Shown: positions 1 through 4,709 of the stretch, in pieces
How positions within the stretch are numbered: position 1 is the first letter of the stretch
How the letters are laid out: every line of letters starts with the position of its first letter
Assembly: GCA_028704035.1 (NCBI GenBank)
Contig: JAQVLS010000115.1
Span: 1-5,497, forward strand
Direction of reading: 5' to 3'
DNA: 5,497 bases
DNA from: Desulfotomaculaceae bacterium
GTDB lineage: Bacteria; Bacillota; Desulfotomaculia; Desulfotomaculales; Pelotomaculaceae
Position numbers and translations under genes: made by a program
Notes under the pieces: generated by a model
Seen by the model: the letters and a program-made list of their open reading frames with translations, nothing else
Databases searched by the model: none
What the model was told of the DNA's origin: nothing

Positions 1-103
1 TCCAGAAGAGGCGAATGGCATCGCCGCGCCTGCTTTTGTCTTTTAAAACAATATTTATGGTCAGCAGAGCCATAATAAATAAAAGCAGTATCAGCTTGGC
101 CAA
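1..103 (-). CDS. possible divergent small membrane protein, N-terminal part only (unidentified)
   Basis: Read on the minus strand from a TTG at 103-101, the frame stays open for 34 codons to the window edge. It encodes a strongly hydrophobic stretch (about residues 4-20, rich in Leu and Ile) followed by a basic segment (KDKSRR), then RLFW. That pattern looks like one N-terminal membrane segment with a positive flank. A purine-rich AAAGGCGG lies 7 nt upstream of the TTG on that strand, and an in-frame TAA lies further upstream, so the start is bounded. I do not recognise the family. The plus strand is also open here in one frame (3-131), but that peptide is not protein-like. The short length and lack of a clear promoter make this tentative. 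It would be divergent from the yceD-rpmF unit. Confidence 0.35.
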   Translation of the reverse strand, partial: MAKLILLLFIMALLTINIVLKDKSRRGDAIRLFW

Positions 104-181
104 AACATTTCCGCCTTTCCAATTTGCTTAGGAACAGTATATTGCCGTCCGGCCGCAGGGATGAATGAAAAAGGAAATTTC

Positions 182-210
182 TTGACAAAACCATTACTTC
201 TTAATATAAT
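182..210 (+). promoter_or_regulatory. SigA-type promoter for yceD-rpmF
   Basis: The -35 box TTGACA (182-187) and the -10 box TATAAT (205-210) both match the housekeeping sigma consensus perfectly and are separated by the ideal 17 bp. The predicted transcription start is about 215-218, giving a short leader of roughly 25 nt before the yceD ATG. No operator-like palindrome is visible around it, so this looks like a strong constitutive or growth-linked promoter, as expected for a ribosomal protein unit. Confidence 0.9.
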
Positions 211-241
211 TCTTGTTGTTGAAATTGGGGGTGATCTTTTG

Positions 242-751
242 ATGCAGCTTGACGTCGCACGGCTGAAAAGAAGCCCGGGCGCCTCTGCCCGTAACGAGCT
301 GACGGTGGACCTGCCGCCGCTTAATTTTTCCGGCGAGGAAATCATTTTTGCCGGGCCGCTAAGAGCTGACCTTGTGGTTTCTAATACCGGCAAGGCATTG
401 ACGGTGGAAGGCCTGGCCGAGGGAAAACTGGAACTGTCCTGCAGCCGCTGCCTGCAGCATTTTATTTACGAGTACAAGGTCCCTATCGACGAGAAATATG
501 CCCTGCCTCAGGAAGAGGAAAACAGCGAAGAATTACAGACTTTTACGGGGGATTATATTGATATAACTTCCGCCGTAGTCAATAGTATTTTACTGGTGCT
601 GCCGATGAAAGCCGTGTGCGCAGAAGGCTGTCAGGGTCTGTGCCCCGTTTGCGGTGTCAATCTAAATGAAAGCTGCTGCGGGTGTGCCACAGAGGATATT
701 GATCTGCGGCTCAGCGTTTTAAAAGAATTACTGAAAAAAGACGATAAATGA
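242..751 (+). CDS. yceD: DUF177 / YceD family protein, 23S rRNA accumulation-related
   Basis: This is a 169-residue DUF177 (YceD/YlbN) protein. Members are almost always encoded directly before rpmF, as here; the E. coli homologue is linked to 23S rRNA accumulation, but the biochemical role is unsettled. A CxxC pair sits mid-protein (C67, C70, in CSRCL). A C-terminal cysteine cluster (C126, C130, C134, C137, C145, C146, C148) contains GLCPVCGVNLN, the recognisable family signature, and probably binds zinc. An acidic stretch spans about residues 90-98. The ATG at 242 is chosen because GGGGGTGAT (227-235) lies 6 nt upstream. A longer frame from 161 would place its start before the promoter at 182-210, so it cannot be made from that transcript. 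A TTG at 239 is a less likely alternative. A 51-nt gap separates it from rpmF. Confidence 0.9.
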   Translation: MQLDVARLKRSPGASARNELTVDLPPLNFSGEEIIFAGPLRADLVVSNTGKALTVEGLAEGKLELSCSRCLQHFIYEYKVPIDEKYALPQEEENSEELQTFTGDYIDITSAVVNSILLVLPMKAVCAEGCQGLCPVCGVNLNESCCGCATEDIDLRLSVLKELLKKDDK

Positions 752-787
752 ACAAGAATAGGATCTGGAATTCCTACTTCTAATTTG

Positions 788-796
788 AAGGAGGTG
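788..796 (+). promoter_or_regulatory. strong ribosome binding site of rpmF
   Basis: AAGGAGGTG is an uninterrupted 9-nt match to the complement of the 16S rRNA 3' end and lies 6 nt before the rpmF ATG. It is the strongest Shine-Dalgarno in the window, in keeping with a highly expressed ribosomal protein. Confidence 0.85.
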
Positions 797-802
797 TAAA
801 TA

Positions 803-982
803 ATGGGGGTACCAAAAAGGAAAGTTTCTAAGCAGAAGGGAAGGCAGCGGCGGGCCGTTAACATGAAAATCGAAGCGCCTGAGCTGGTTGAATGTCCGCA
901 GTGCCATGCTCTGATCGTCCCTCACCATCTGTGTCCTGCATGCGGTTATTACAAAGGCCGGGAAGTTGTGGCGACAAAATAA
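803..982 (+). CDS. rpmF: 50S ribosomal protein L32 (bL32)
   Basis: This 59-residue protein has the hallmarks of bL32. The N terminus MGVPKRKVSKQKGRQRR is basic and binds rRNA. A C-terminal zinc ribbon has four cysteines (C31xxC34 and C44xxC47, in CPQCH and CPACGYYKGR). This is the zinc-containing, cysteine-plus form of L32; some bacteria carry a zinc-independent paralogue lacking these cysteines, which this is not. The length is normal for the family. The gene lies 51 nt after yceD, shares its promoter, and is followed by an intrinsic terminator. Linkage of rpmF to plsX/fab genes is known from distant phyla including E. coli. It was too short for a 60-residue ORF cut-off but is unambiguous. 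Confidence 0.97.
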   Translation: MGVPKRKVSKQKGRQRRAVNMKIEAPELVECPQCHALIVPHHLCPACGYYKGREVVATK

Positions 983-1012
983 GTCAAAACTTGAGAATAT
1001 TTTAACTTTAAC

Positions 1013-1048
1013 TAAGCTCGTTTTTTTAAGACAGAGCTTATTTTTTTT
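1013..1048 (+). terminator. intrinsic terminator after rpmF
   Basis: TAAGCTC (1013-1019) and GAGCTTA (1034-1040) form a perfect 7-bp inverted repeat with a 14-nt loop (1020-1033), followed at once by eight T residues (1041-1048). It lies 30 nt after the rpmF stop and 8 nt before the next promoter, so it separates the ribosomal unit from the fatty acid operon. The stem has only three G/C pairs and the loop is large, so some read-through is plausible. The minus-strand side has no U-tract, so it should work in one direction only. Confidence 0.8.
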
Positions 1049-1056
1049 CCAATTGC

Positions 1057-1085
1057 TTGCAATCTAGGGAAAAGTACATTATACT
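1057..1085 (+). promoter_or_regulatory. SigA-type promoter for the fapR-plsX-fab operon
   Basis: TTGCAA (1057-1062, 4/6 to consensus) and TATACT (1080-1085, 5/6) are separated by exactly 17 bp. The predicted start of transcription is about 1091-1093, which coincides with the left end of the FapR operator at 1091-1107. The -35 is weaker than that of the yceD promoter, as expected for a regulated gene. Confidence 0.75.
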
Positions 1086-1090
1086 GTTTT

Positions 1091-1107
1091 TTGGTACCTG
1101 GTACTAA
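1091..1107 (+). promoter_or_regulatory. FapR operator (17-bp palindrome)
   Basis: TTGGTACCTGGTACTAA is an inverted repeat of two 8-bp half-sites around a central T, with a single mismatch (position 3 against 15). It agrees at 16 of 17 positions with the FapR site as I recall it from Bacillus (TTAGTACCTRGTACTAA). Its position over the predicted transcription start, just upstream of fapR itself, is the classic arrangement for autorepression: FapR binds when malonyl-CoA is low, and malonyl-CoA releases it. It should control the whole downstream operon. Confidence 0.85.
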
Positions 1108-1109
1108 CT

Positions 1110-1126
1110 TTATTACCTGTTATTAC
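1110..1126 (+). promoter_or_regulatory. possible second, degenerate FapR site
   Basis: TTATTACCTGTTATTAC matches the same FapR consensus at 13 of 17 positions and keeps the central ACCTG core. It starts 19 bp after the first site, roughly two helical turns, so two dimers could sit on the same DNA face. The loss of the GTAC symmetry makes strong independent binding doubtful. It may be an auxiliary site or a decayed duplicate. Confidence 0.35.
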
Positions 1127-1134
1127 TTTGTGTG

Positions 1135-1140
1135 AAGGTG
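1135..1140 (+). promoter_or_regulatory. weak Shine-Dalgarno deciding the fapR start
   Basis: AAGGTG lies 12 nt before the GTG at 1153, a long but usable spacing. No Shine-Dalgarno precedes the alternative GTG at 1132, whose upstream sequence is AT-rich. This favours 1153, but weakly. Confidence 0.4.
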
Positions 1141-1152
1141 CGGCGTATAGTA

Positions 1153-1716
1153 GTGAATAAAACGGAAAGACAAAGGCGCCTGGTCAGGTTCTTGAAAAGC
1201 GATCCCTTCCTGACAGACGAGGACCTGTCACAGATTCTGAGAGTAAGCGTCCAGACCATCAGGCTTGACAGATTCGAACTAAAAATACCTGAGTTTAAGG
1301 AAAGAGTGCTGAACGTGGCAAAAAACCCTGGTTTGTCGCCCAGAACATTGACCGGCGGTGAACTGGTGGGGAAAATGGTTGATCTGGAAGTAGGCTCTTC
1401 AGGCATATCCATCCTGACTGTAACGCCTGAAATGACTTTGAGCAAAACCAGATACATCAGGGGGCATCATCTTTTTGCCCAGGCCAACTCCCTTGCTGTC
1501 GCGGTTATTGACGCTGAGATTGCTTTAACCGGGATAGCCAGGGTTAATTTTAAACGTCCGGTTTTCTGTGGCGAAAAAGTATTGGCCAAAGCGCTTATTA
1601 GATTAAATAAAGGCAATAAATTCATGGTAAAAGTCACCTCTCACGTCAAGGACGAAATAGTGTTAGTGGGCAGGTTTTTAATTTTTGCAGTAGCGGAGGA
1701 GGCAATACCTCAGTGA
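1153..1716 (+). CDS. fapR: FapR, malonyl-CoA-responsive repressor of fatty acid and phospholipid synthesis genes
   Basis: The protein has 187 residues, close to the 188 of Bacillus subtilis FapR. An N-terminal DeoR-like helix-turn-helix (about residues 20-42, TDEDLSQ...VSVQTIRLDR) binds DNA. A linker follows, then a C-terminal hotdog-fold effector domain (about 68-182). The hotdog signature RGHHLFAQANSLAVAVID (103-120) is almost identical to that of known FapR proteins and contributes to the malonyl-CoA pocket; R103 and N112 fall at positions I believe contact the ligand. In this family malonyl-CoA or malonyl-ACP binding releases the repressor. The GTG at 1153 is preferred because it fits the family N terminus (NKxERQ) and has AAGGTG upstream; GTG at 1132 would add seven residues. 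The stop overlaps the plsX start by 4 nt. The operator upstream predicts autoregulation. Confidence 0.93.
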   Translation: MNKTERQRRLVRFLKSDPFLTDEDLSQILRVSVQTIRLDRFELKIPEFKERVLNVAKNPGLSPRTLTGGELVGKMVDLEVGSSGISILTVTPEMTLSKTRYIRGHHLFAQANSLAVAVIDAEIALTGIARVNFKRPVFCGEKVLAKALIRLNKGNKFMVKVTSHVKDEIVLVGRFLIFAVAEEAIPQ

Positions 1717-2729
1717 TAATAGCAGTAGACGCTATGGGAGGAGATTTGGCGCCGCGGGAAATAGTGCAGGGCGCCCTCCTGGCCGCGAAGGAATACAACC
1801 TGTCGGTAATTCTGGTGGGGGACGAAAAACAGGTGCAGGCTGAGCTCGGCAATGCTGACGCCGGCGGTCTGGTCAGTGTGGTGCACACCTCCGAAGTGAT
1901 CGGGATGGGAGAACATCCCGCTATCGCCGTGAGACGAAAAAAAAATTCATCTATTGTCAGGGCCACTCAACTGGTCGGAAACGGCCAGGCCGGCGCTGTG
2001 GTATCCGCGGGCAACACCGGCGCGGCTATGACCTCGGCCCTGCTGTACCTGGGCCGGATCAAAGGTATTGACCGCCCGGCGATAGCCGGCGTCTTGCCCA
2101 ACGAAAAAGGATGCGCTTTAATGCTTGATGTAGGCGCGAACGTAGACTGCAAACCCGCGCACCTGCTTCGTTTTGGCATCATGGGGTATCACTATGCCAA
2201 AAAAATTATGGGTATTGATAATCCCCGGGTCGGGCTCTTGAGCAACGGCGAAGAAAGCACCAAGGGGAACGAAGCCACCCTGGTCGCTTATCCCCAATTG
2301 CAGGCCGCCGGGATTAACTTTATCGGCAACATAGAAGGCAGAGACATCTTCAGCGGCAGCGCTGACGTGATTGTATGCGACGGTTTCACCGGCAACATTG
2401 TCCTGAAAGCAGGAGAAGGCATGGCGTCATTGTTGTTAAAAATGGTGAAAGGGGAAATAACTAGAAGCTGTCTGGCAAAAATGGGTATGGCTATGGCTAT
2501 GCCGGCGCTGAAAGAACTGAAAAAACGTATTGATTATAGCGAATACGGCGGCGCTCCATTTCTTGGCGTAAACGGTGTATCCATTATCTGTCATGGCGCC
2601 TCCACGGCCAAAGCGATTAAAAACGCTGTAAGATTGGCCGGAAATTCAGTAGATAATTATCTTGTGGAATCTATCAGGGAAAGCATGGAAAACATGGAAT
2701 CCAGAGGGGCTGGTGGCATTATTGCCTAA
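1713..2729 (+). CDS. plsX: PlsX, phosphate acyltransferase (acyl-ACP:phosphate)
   Basis: PlsX converts acyl-ACP and inorganic phosphate to acyl-phosphate, the acyl donor that PlsY uses to acylate glycerol-3-phosphate. It is a peripheral membrane enzyme linking fatty acid to phospholipid synthesis. The 338-residue length is normal. Family motifs in order: AVDAMGGD (4-11), VSAGNTGA (97-104), LDVGANVDCKP (138-148), SNGEESTKGNE (177-187), CDGFTGNI (222-229), EYGGAPFLG (277-285) and CHGASTAKAI (293-302). The GTG start at 1713 overlaps the fapR stop (GTGA), with GGAGGAGG (1695-1702) 10 nt upstream, implying translational coupling to fapR. Its 3' end overlaps the fabH start. A run of nine A residues (1937-1945) encodes part of RRKKNSS and the frame is intact. 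A Met-rich patch, KMGMAMAMPAL, spans about 256-266. Confidence 0.97.
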   Translation: MIIAVDAMGGDLAPREIVQGALLAAKEYNLSVILVGDEKQVQAELGNADAGGLVSVVHTSEVIGMGEHPAIAVRRKKNSSIVRATQLVGNGQAGAVVSAGNTGAAMTSALLYLGRIKGIDRPAIAGVLPNEKGCALMLDVGANVDCKPAHLLRFGIMGYHYAKKIMGIDNPRVGLLSNGEESTKGNEATLVAYPQLQAAGINFIGNIEGRDIFSGSADVIVCDGFTGNIVLKAGEGMASLLLKMVKGEITRSCLAKMGMAMAMPALKELKKRIDYSEYGGAPFLGVNGVSIICHGASTAKAIKNAVRLAGNSVDNYLVESIRESMENMESRGAGGIIA

Positions 2730-3714
2730 AGAATTGATCAATGCCGGTATTGCCGGTGTGGGAGCCTATGTGCCGAATAATGTTGTTACCAACGAGGACC
2801 TTGAAAATATTGTAGATACAAGCAACGAATGGATCGTTTCCCGTTCAGGTATAAGAGAGAGGCGGATCGCGCCGCCAGAAATGGCGTCATCGGATTTTGC
2901 CGTAATTGCCGCCGGTGAGGCAATTGCCGACGCGGGGATTAGCGCTGGAGATATTGATCTGGTGATAGTCGCCACCAATACGCCCGATATGTTCTTCCCC
3001 GCTACCGCCTGCCTGGTGCAGGACCGGATCGGGGCCAAAAAAGCCGGCGCTTTTGACCTGGCTGCCGGCTGTTCCGGGTTTATGTATGCTTTAGTAGTAG
3101 GAAGCCAGTTTGTTTCAACCGGATCATACCGTAATGTTTTGGTAATCGGCTCGGAGAATTTATCGAAGGTCGTCAACTGGAAGGACCGCAAGACCTGTGT
3201 GCTCTTCGGCGACGGCGCCGGAGCGGCTGTTATAAGACCGGCCGCCCCGGGCAGCGGAATTCTGTCGCATAAGCTGCATGCTGACGGCTCCGGCGGCAAA
3301 TTCCTGAATTTGCCCGCCGGAGGGTCCAGGCTGCCCGCTTCGCATGAAACTGTCGATAATAATTTACATTACATACAAATGAAGGGCCGGGACATCTTCA
3401 AGTTTGCTGTTAGGGCTACGGCACGGGCAGCCACGGAGGTGCTTGGCGCGGCCGGCGTTGAAATATCTGATGTGGATTACTTCATACCTCACCAGGCAAA
3501 TTCCAGGATTATTGAAGCGGCTGCCAAAAGGTTGAAGCTGCCTGCTGAAAAGGTCCTGATCAATGTGGACCGCTACGGCAATACCTCAACGGCTTCAATA
3601 CCGATTGCCCTCACGGAAGCTGTGCGTGCAGGCAGGATTAAAAAAGGAGACCACATTTTAATGGTGGGCTTTGGCGCCGGCTTAACCTGGGCCGCGGCGG
3701 TTTTAAAATGGTAA
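2713..3714 (+). CDS. fabH: FabH, beta-ketoacyl-ACP synthase III
   Basis: FabH starts fatty acid chains by condensing an acyl-CoA primer (acetyl- or branched acyl-CoA) with malonyl-ACP. The full catalytic triad of the thiolase-fold KAS III family is present: Cys120 in AAGCSGF, His260 in PHQANSRI and Asn290 in YGNTS. Other signatures are VDTSNEWI...RSGIRERR (34-51), FGDGAGAA (165-172) and the C-terminal GFGAGLTWAA (319-328). The start is uncertain. GTG 2713 has GAGG 5 nt upstream and gives 333 residues; TTG 2722 gives 330; TTG 2734 lies only two codons before the conserved NAGIAGVGAY. A start as early as 2662 would add residues unlike the family. Every plausible start except TTG 2734 lies before the plsX stop, so the genes are probably translationally coupled. 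Primer preference cannot be told from sequence alone. Confidence 0.96.
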   Translation: MALLPKELINAGIAGVGAYVPNNVVTNEDLENIVDTSNEWIVSRSGIRERRIAPPEMASSDFAVIAAGEAIADAGISAGDIDLVIVATNTPDMFFPATACLVQDRIGAKKAGAFDLAAGCSGFMYALVVGSQFVSTGSYRNVLVIGSENLSKVVNWKDRKTCVLFGDGAGAAVIRPAAPGSGILSHKLHADGSGGKFLNLPAGGSRLPASHETVDNNLHYIQMKGRDIFKFAVRATARAATEVLGAAGVEISDVDYFIPHQANSRIIEAAAKRLKLPAEKVLINVDRYGNTSTASIPIALTEAVRAGRIKKGDHILMVGFGAGLTWAAAVLKW

Positions 3715-3746
3715 AATGAAAAATGCTCCGATGATGAAATTTTATT

Positions 3747-3752
3747 AGGGGG
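3747..3752 (+). promoter_or_regulatory. ribosome binding site fixing the fabK TTG start
   Basis: AGGGGG lies 8 nt before the TTG at 3761. It is the only good Shine-Dalgarno in the 46-nt gap between fabH and fabK. The reading frame after the TTG matches the family N terminus directly, so it supports a TTG start. Confidence 0.7.
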
Positions 3753-3760
3753 CCGATAAA

Positions 3761-4705
3761 TTGATCCAAACCATCTTATGTGACTTGCTGGGTATTGAAT
3801 ACCCGATTATTCAGGGTGGAATGGCCTGGGCGGCTACCGCCGAACTCGCCGCAGCTGTTTCCGAGGCCGGCGGTCTGGGCGTGATCGGTGCAGGCGCTGC
3901 TCCGCCTGACTGGCTTAAAGAACAATTGCATAAAACCAGGTTGCTGACCAAAAAACCCTTCGGCGTAAACGTCATGCTGCGTTCTCCTTACCTGGAAGAA
4001 ATTATGGAAATATTACTGGCGGAGCCGGTGGCAGTAGTTACCACGGGGGCTGGTAATCCCGGCAAATATGTGCCCGCGCTCAGAGAGTTGGGAACTAAAG
4101 TTATTCCGCTAGTTTCATCGGTAGCCCTGGCGAAAAGATTGACCCGCTCGGGCGTAGACGCTTTTATCGCGGAGGGTATGGAATCGGGCGGTCATATCGG
4201 CGAATTGACGTCTATGGCCCTGGTGCCCCAGGTAGTAGACGCGGTTGATTTACCGGTTATTGCCGCCGGCGGTATTTACGACGGCAGGGGCCTGGTTGCC
4301 GCACTGGCCCTGGGGGCTGTAGGTGTACAGATGGGCACACGCTTTATGTGCGCGGCAGAATGCACTATACCCCAGAAAGTTAAGAATTTCGTAATCAAGT
4401 CTAGGGATCGTGACACTGTGATTTCCGGTACTTCTACCGGGCACCCCGTGCGCGCCCTGCGCAACAAGCTGACGCGGAAATATGAAGAGATGGAAAAGAA
4501 TAAAGCCCCGGTGGCTGAAATTGAAGAACTTGGGGTGGGAAGCCTCCGGTTGGCTATGGTGGAAGGTAATATTGAAAACGGCACGGTTATGGCCGGGCAG
4601 GTCAGCGCCATGGTCAATAAAATGCAGCCCGCCCGTGAAATTATTTTGGAAATTATGGGCGGCGCCAGAAATGTTATAGTTCGTTTGAACGATCAGGTGG
4701 TGTAA
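3761..4705 (+). CDS. fabK: FabK, enoyl-ACP reductase II (FMN-dependent)
   Basis: FabK reduces trans-2-enoyl-ACP to acyl-ACP, the last step of each elongation cycle, using FMN and NAD(P)H. It replaces FabI in many Firmicutes and is insensitive to triclosan. The 314-residue TIM-barrel protein belongs to the nitronate monooxygenase/FabK superfamily. It shows YPIIQGGMAW (14-23), GVNVML (68-73), EGMESGGHIGE with the expected catalytic His145, VIAAGGI (166-172) and GVQMGTRF (188-195); the last two bind the FMN phosphate. The ESGGH form and the fab operon context favour FabK over a true nitronate monooxygenase, with which it is often confused in annotation. Its TTG start has AGGGGG 8 nt upstream. 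The fabD ATG follows its stop after 4 nt. No other enoyl reductase is seen in the window. Confidence 0.93.
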   Translation: MIQTILCDLLGIEYPIIQGGMAWAATAELAAAVSEAGGLGVIGAGAAPPDWLKEQLHKTRLLTKKPFGVNVMLRSPYLEEIMEILLAEPVAVVTTGAGNPGKYVPALRELGTKVIPLVSSVALAKRLTRSGVDAFIAEGMESGGHIGELTSMALVPQVVDAVDLPVIAAGGIYDGRGLVAALALGAVGVQMGTRFMCAAECTIPQKVKNFVIKSRDRDTVISGTSTGHPVRALRNKLTRKYEEMEKNKAPVAEIEELGVGSLRLAMVEGNIENGTVMAGQVSAMVNKMQPAREIILEIMGGARNVIVRLNDQVV

Positions 4706-4709
4706 ACAG

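Noticed and set aside
136..141. TATACT on the minus strand as a -10 box for the divergent frame
   Set aside because: No convincing -35 hexamer is found 16-18 bp upstream (best about 3/6), so it cannot be distinguished from chance.
161..241. Longer N terminus for the DUF177 protein starting at ATG 161
   Set aside because: The extension runs through the perfect -35/-10 promoter at 182-210, and a clear ribosome binding site precedes ATG 242.
767..774. GGAATTCC palindrome between yceD and rpmF
   Set aside because: It is a short perfect 8-mer with no T-tract or partner motif, too little to call a terminator or operator.
807..812. GGTACC at the start of rpmF, resembling the core of the FapR operator
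   Set aside because: The flanks do not continue the 17-bp palindrome, and the codons (Gly-Val-Pro) are fixed by the conserved L32 N terminus.
2481..2504. Short ATGGCT tandem repeat in plsX
   Set aside because: Only two to three imperfect copies, in frame, encoding a Met-Ala patch in an otherwise normal PlsX. There is no sign of a functional repeat.
2766..3299. 177-codon open frame on the minus strand
   Set aside because: It lies wholly inside fabH, whose catalytic motifs are intact. It is an antisense shadow of GC-rich coding sequence, and its product is low in recognisable motifs.
3716..3748. Tiny 10-codon frame (MKNAPMMKFY) in the fabH-fabK gap
   Set aside because: It has no ribosome binding site and its end overlaps the fabK Shine-Dalgarno. 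It is most likely chance.
4276..4617. 113-codon open frame on the minus strand within fabK
   Set aside because: It is antisense to conserved FabK sequence, with no ribosome binding site or recognisable motif.
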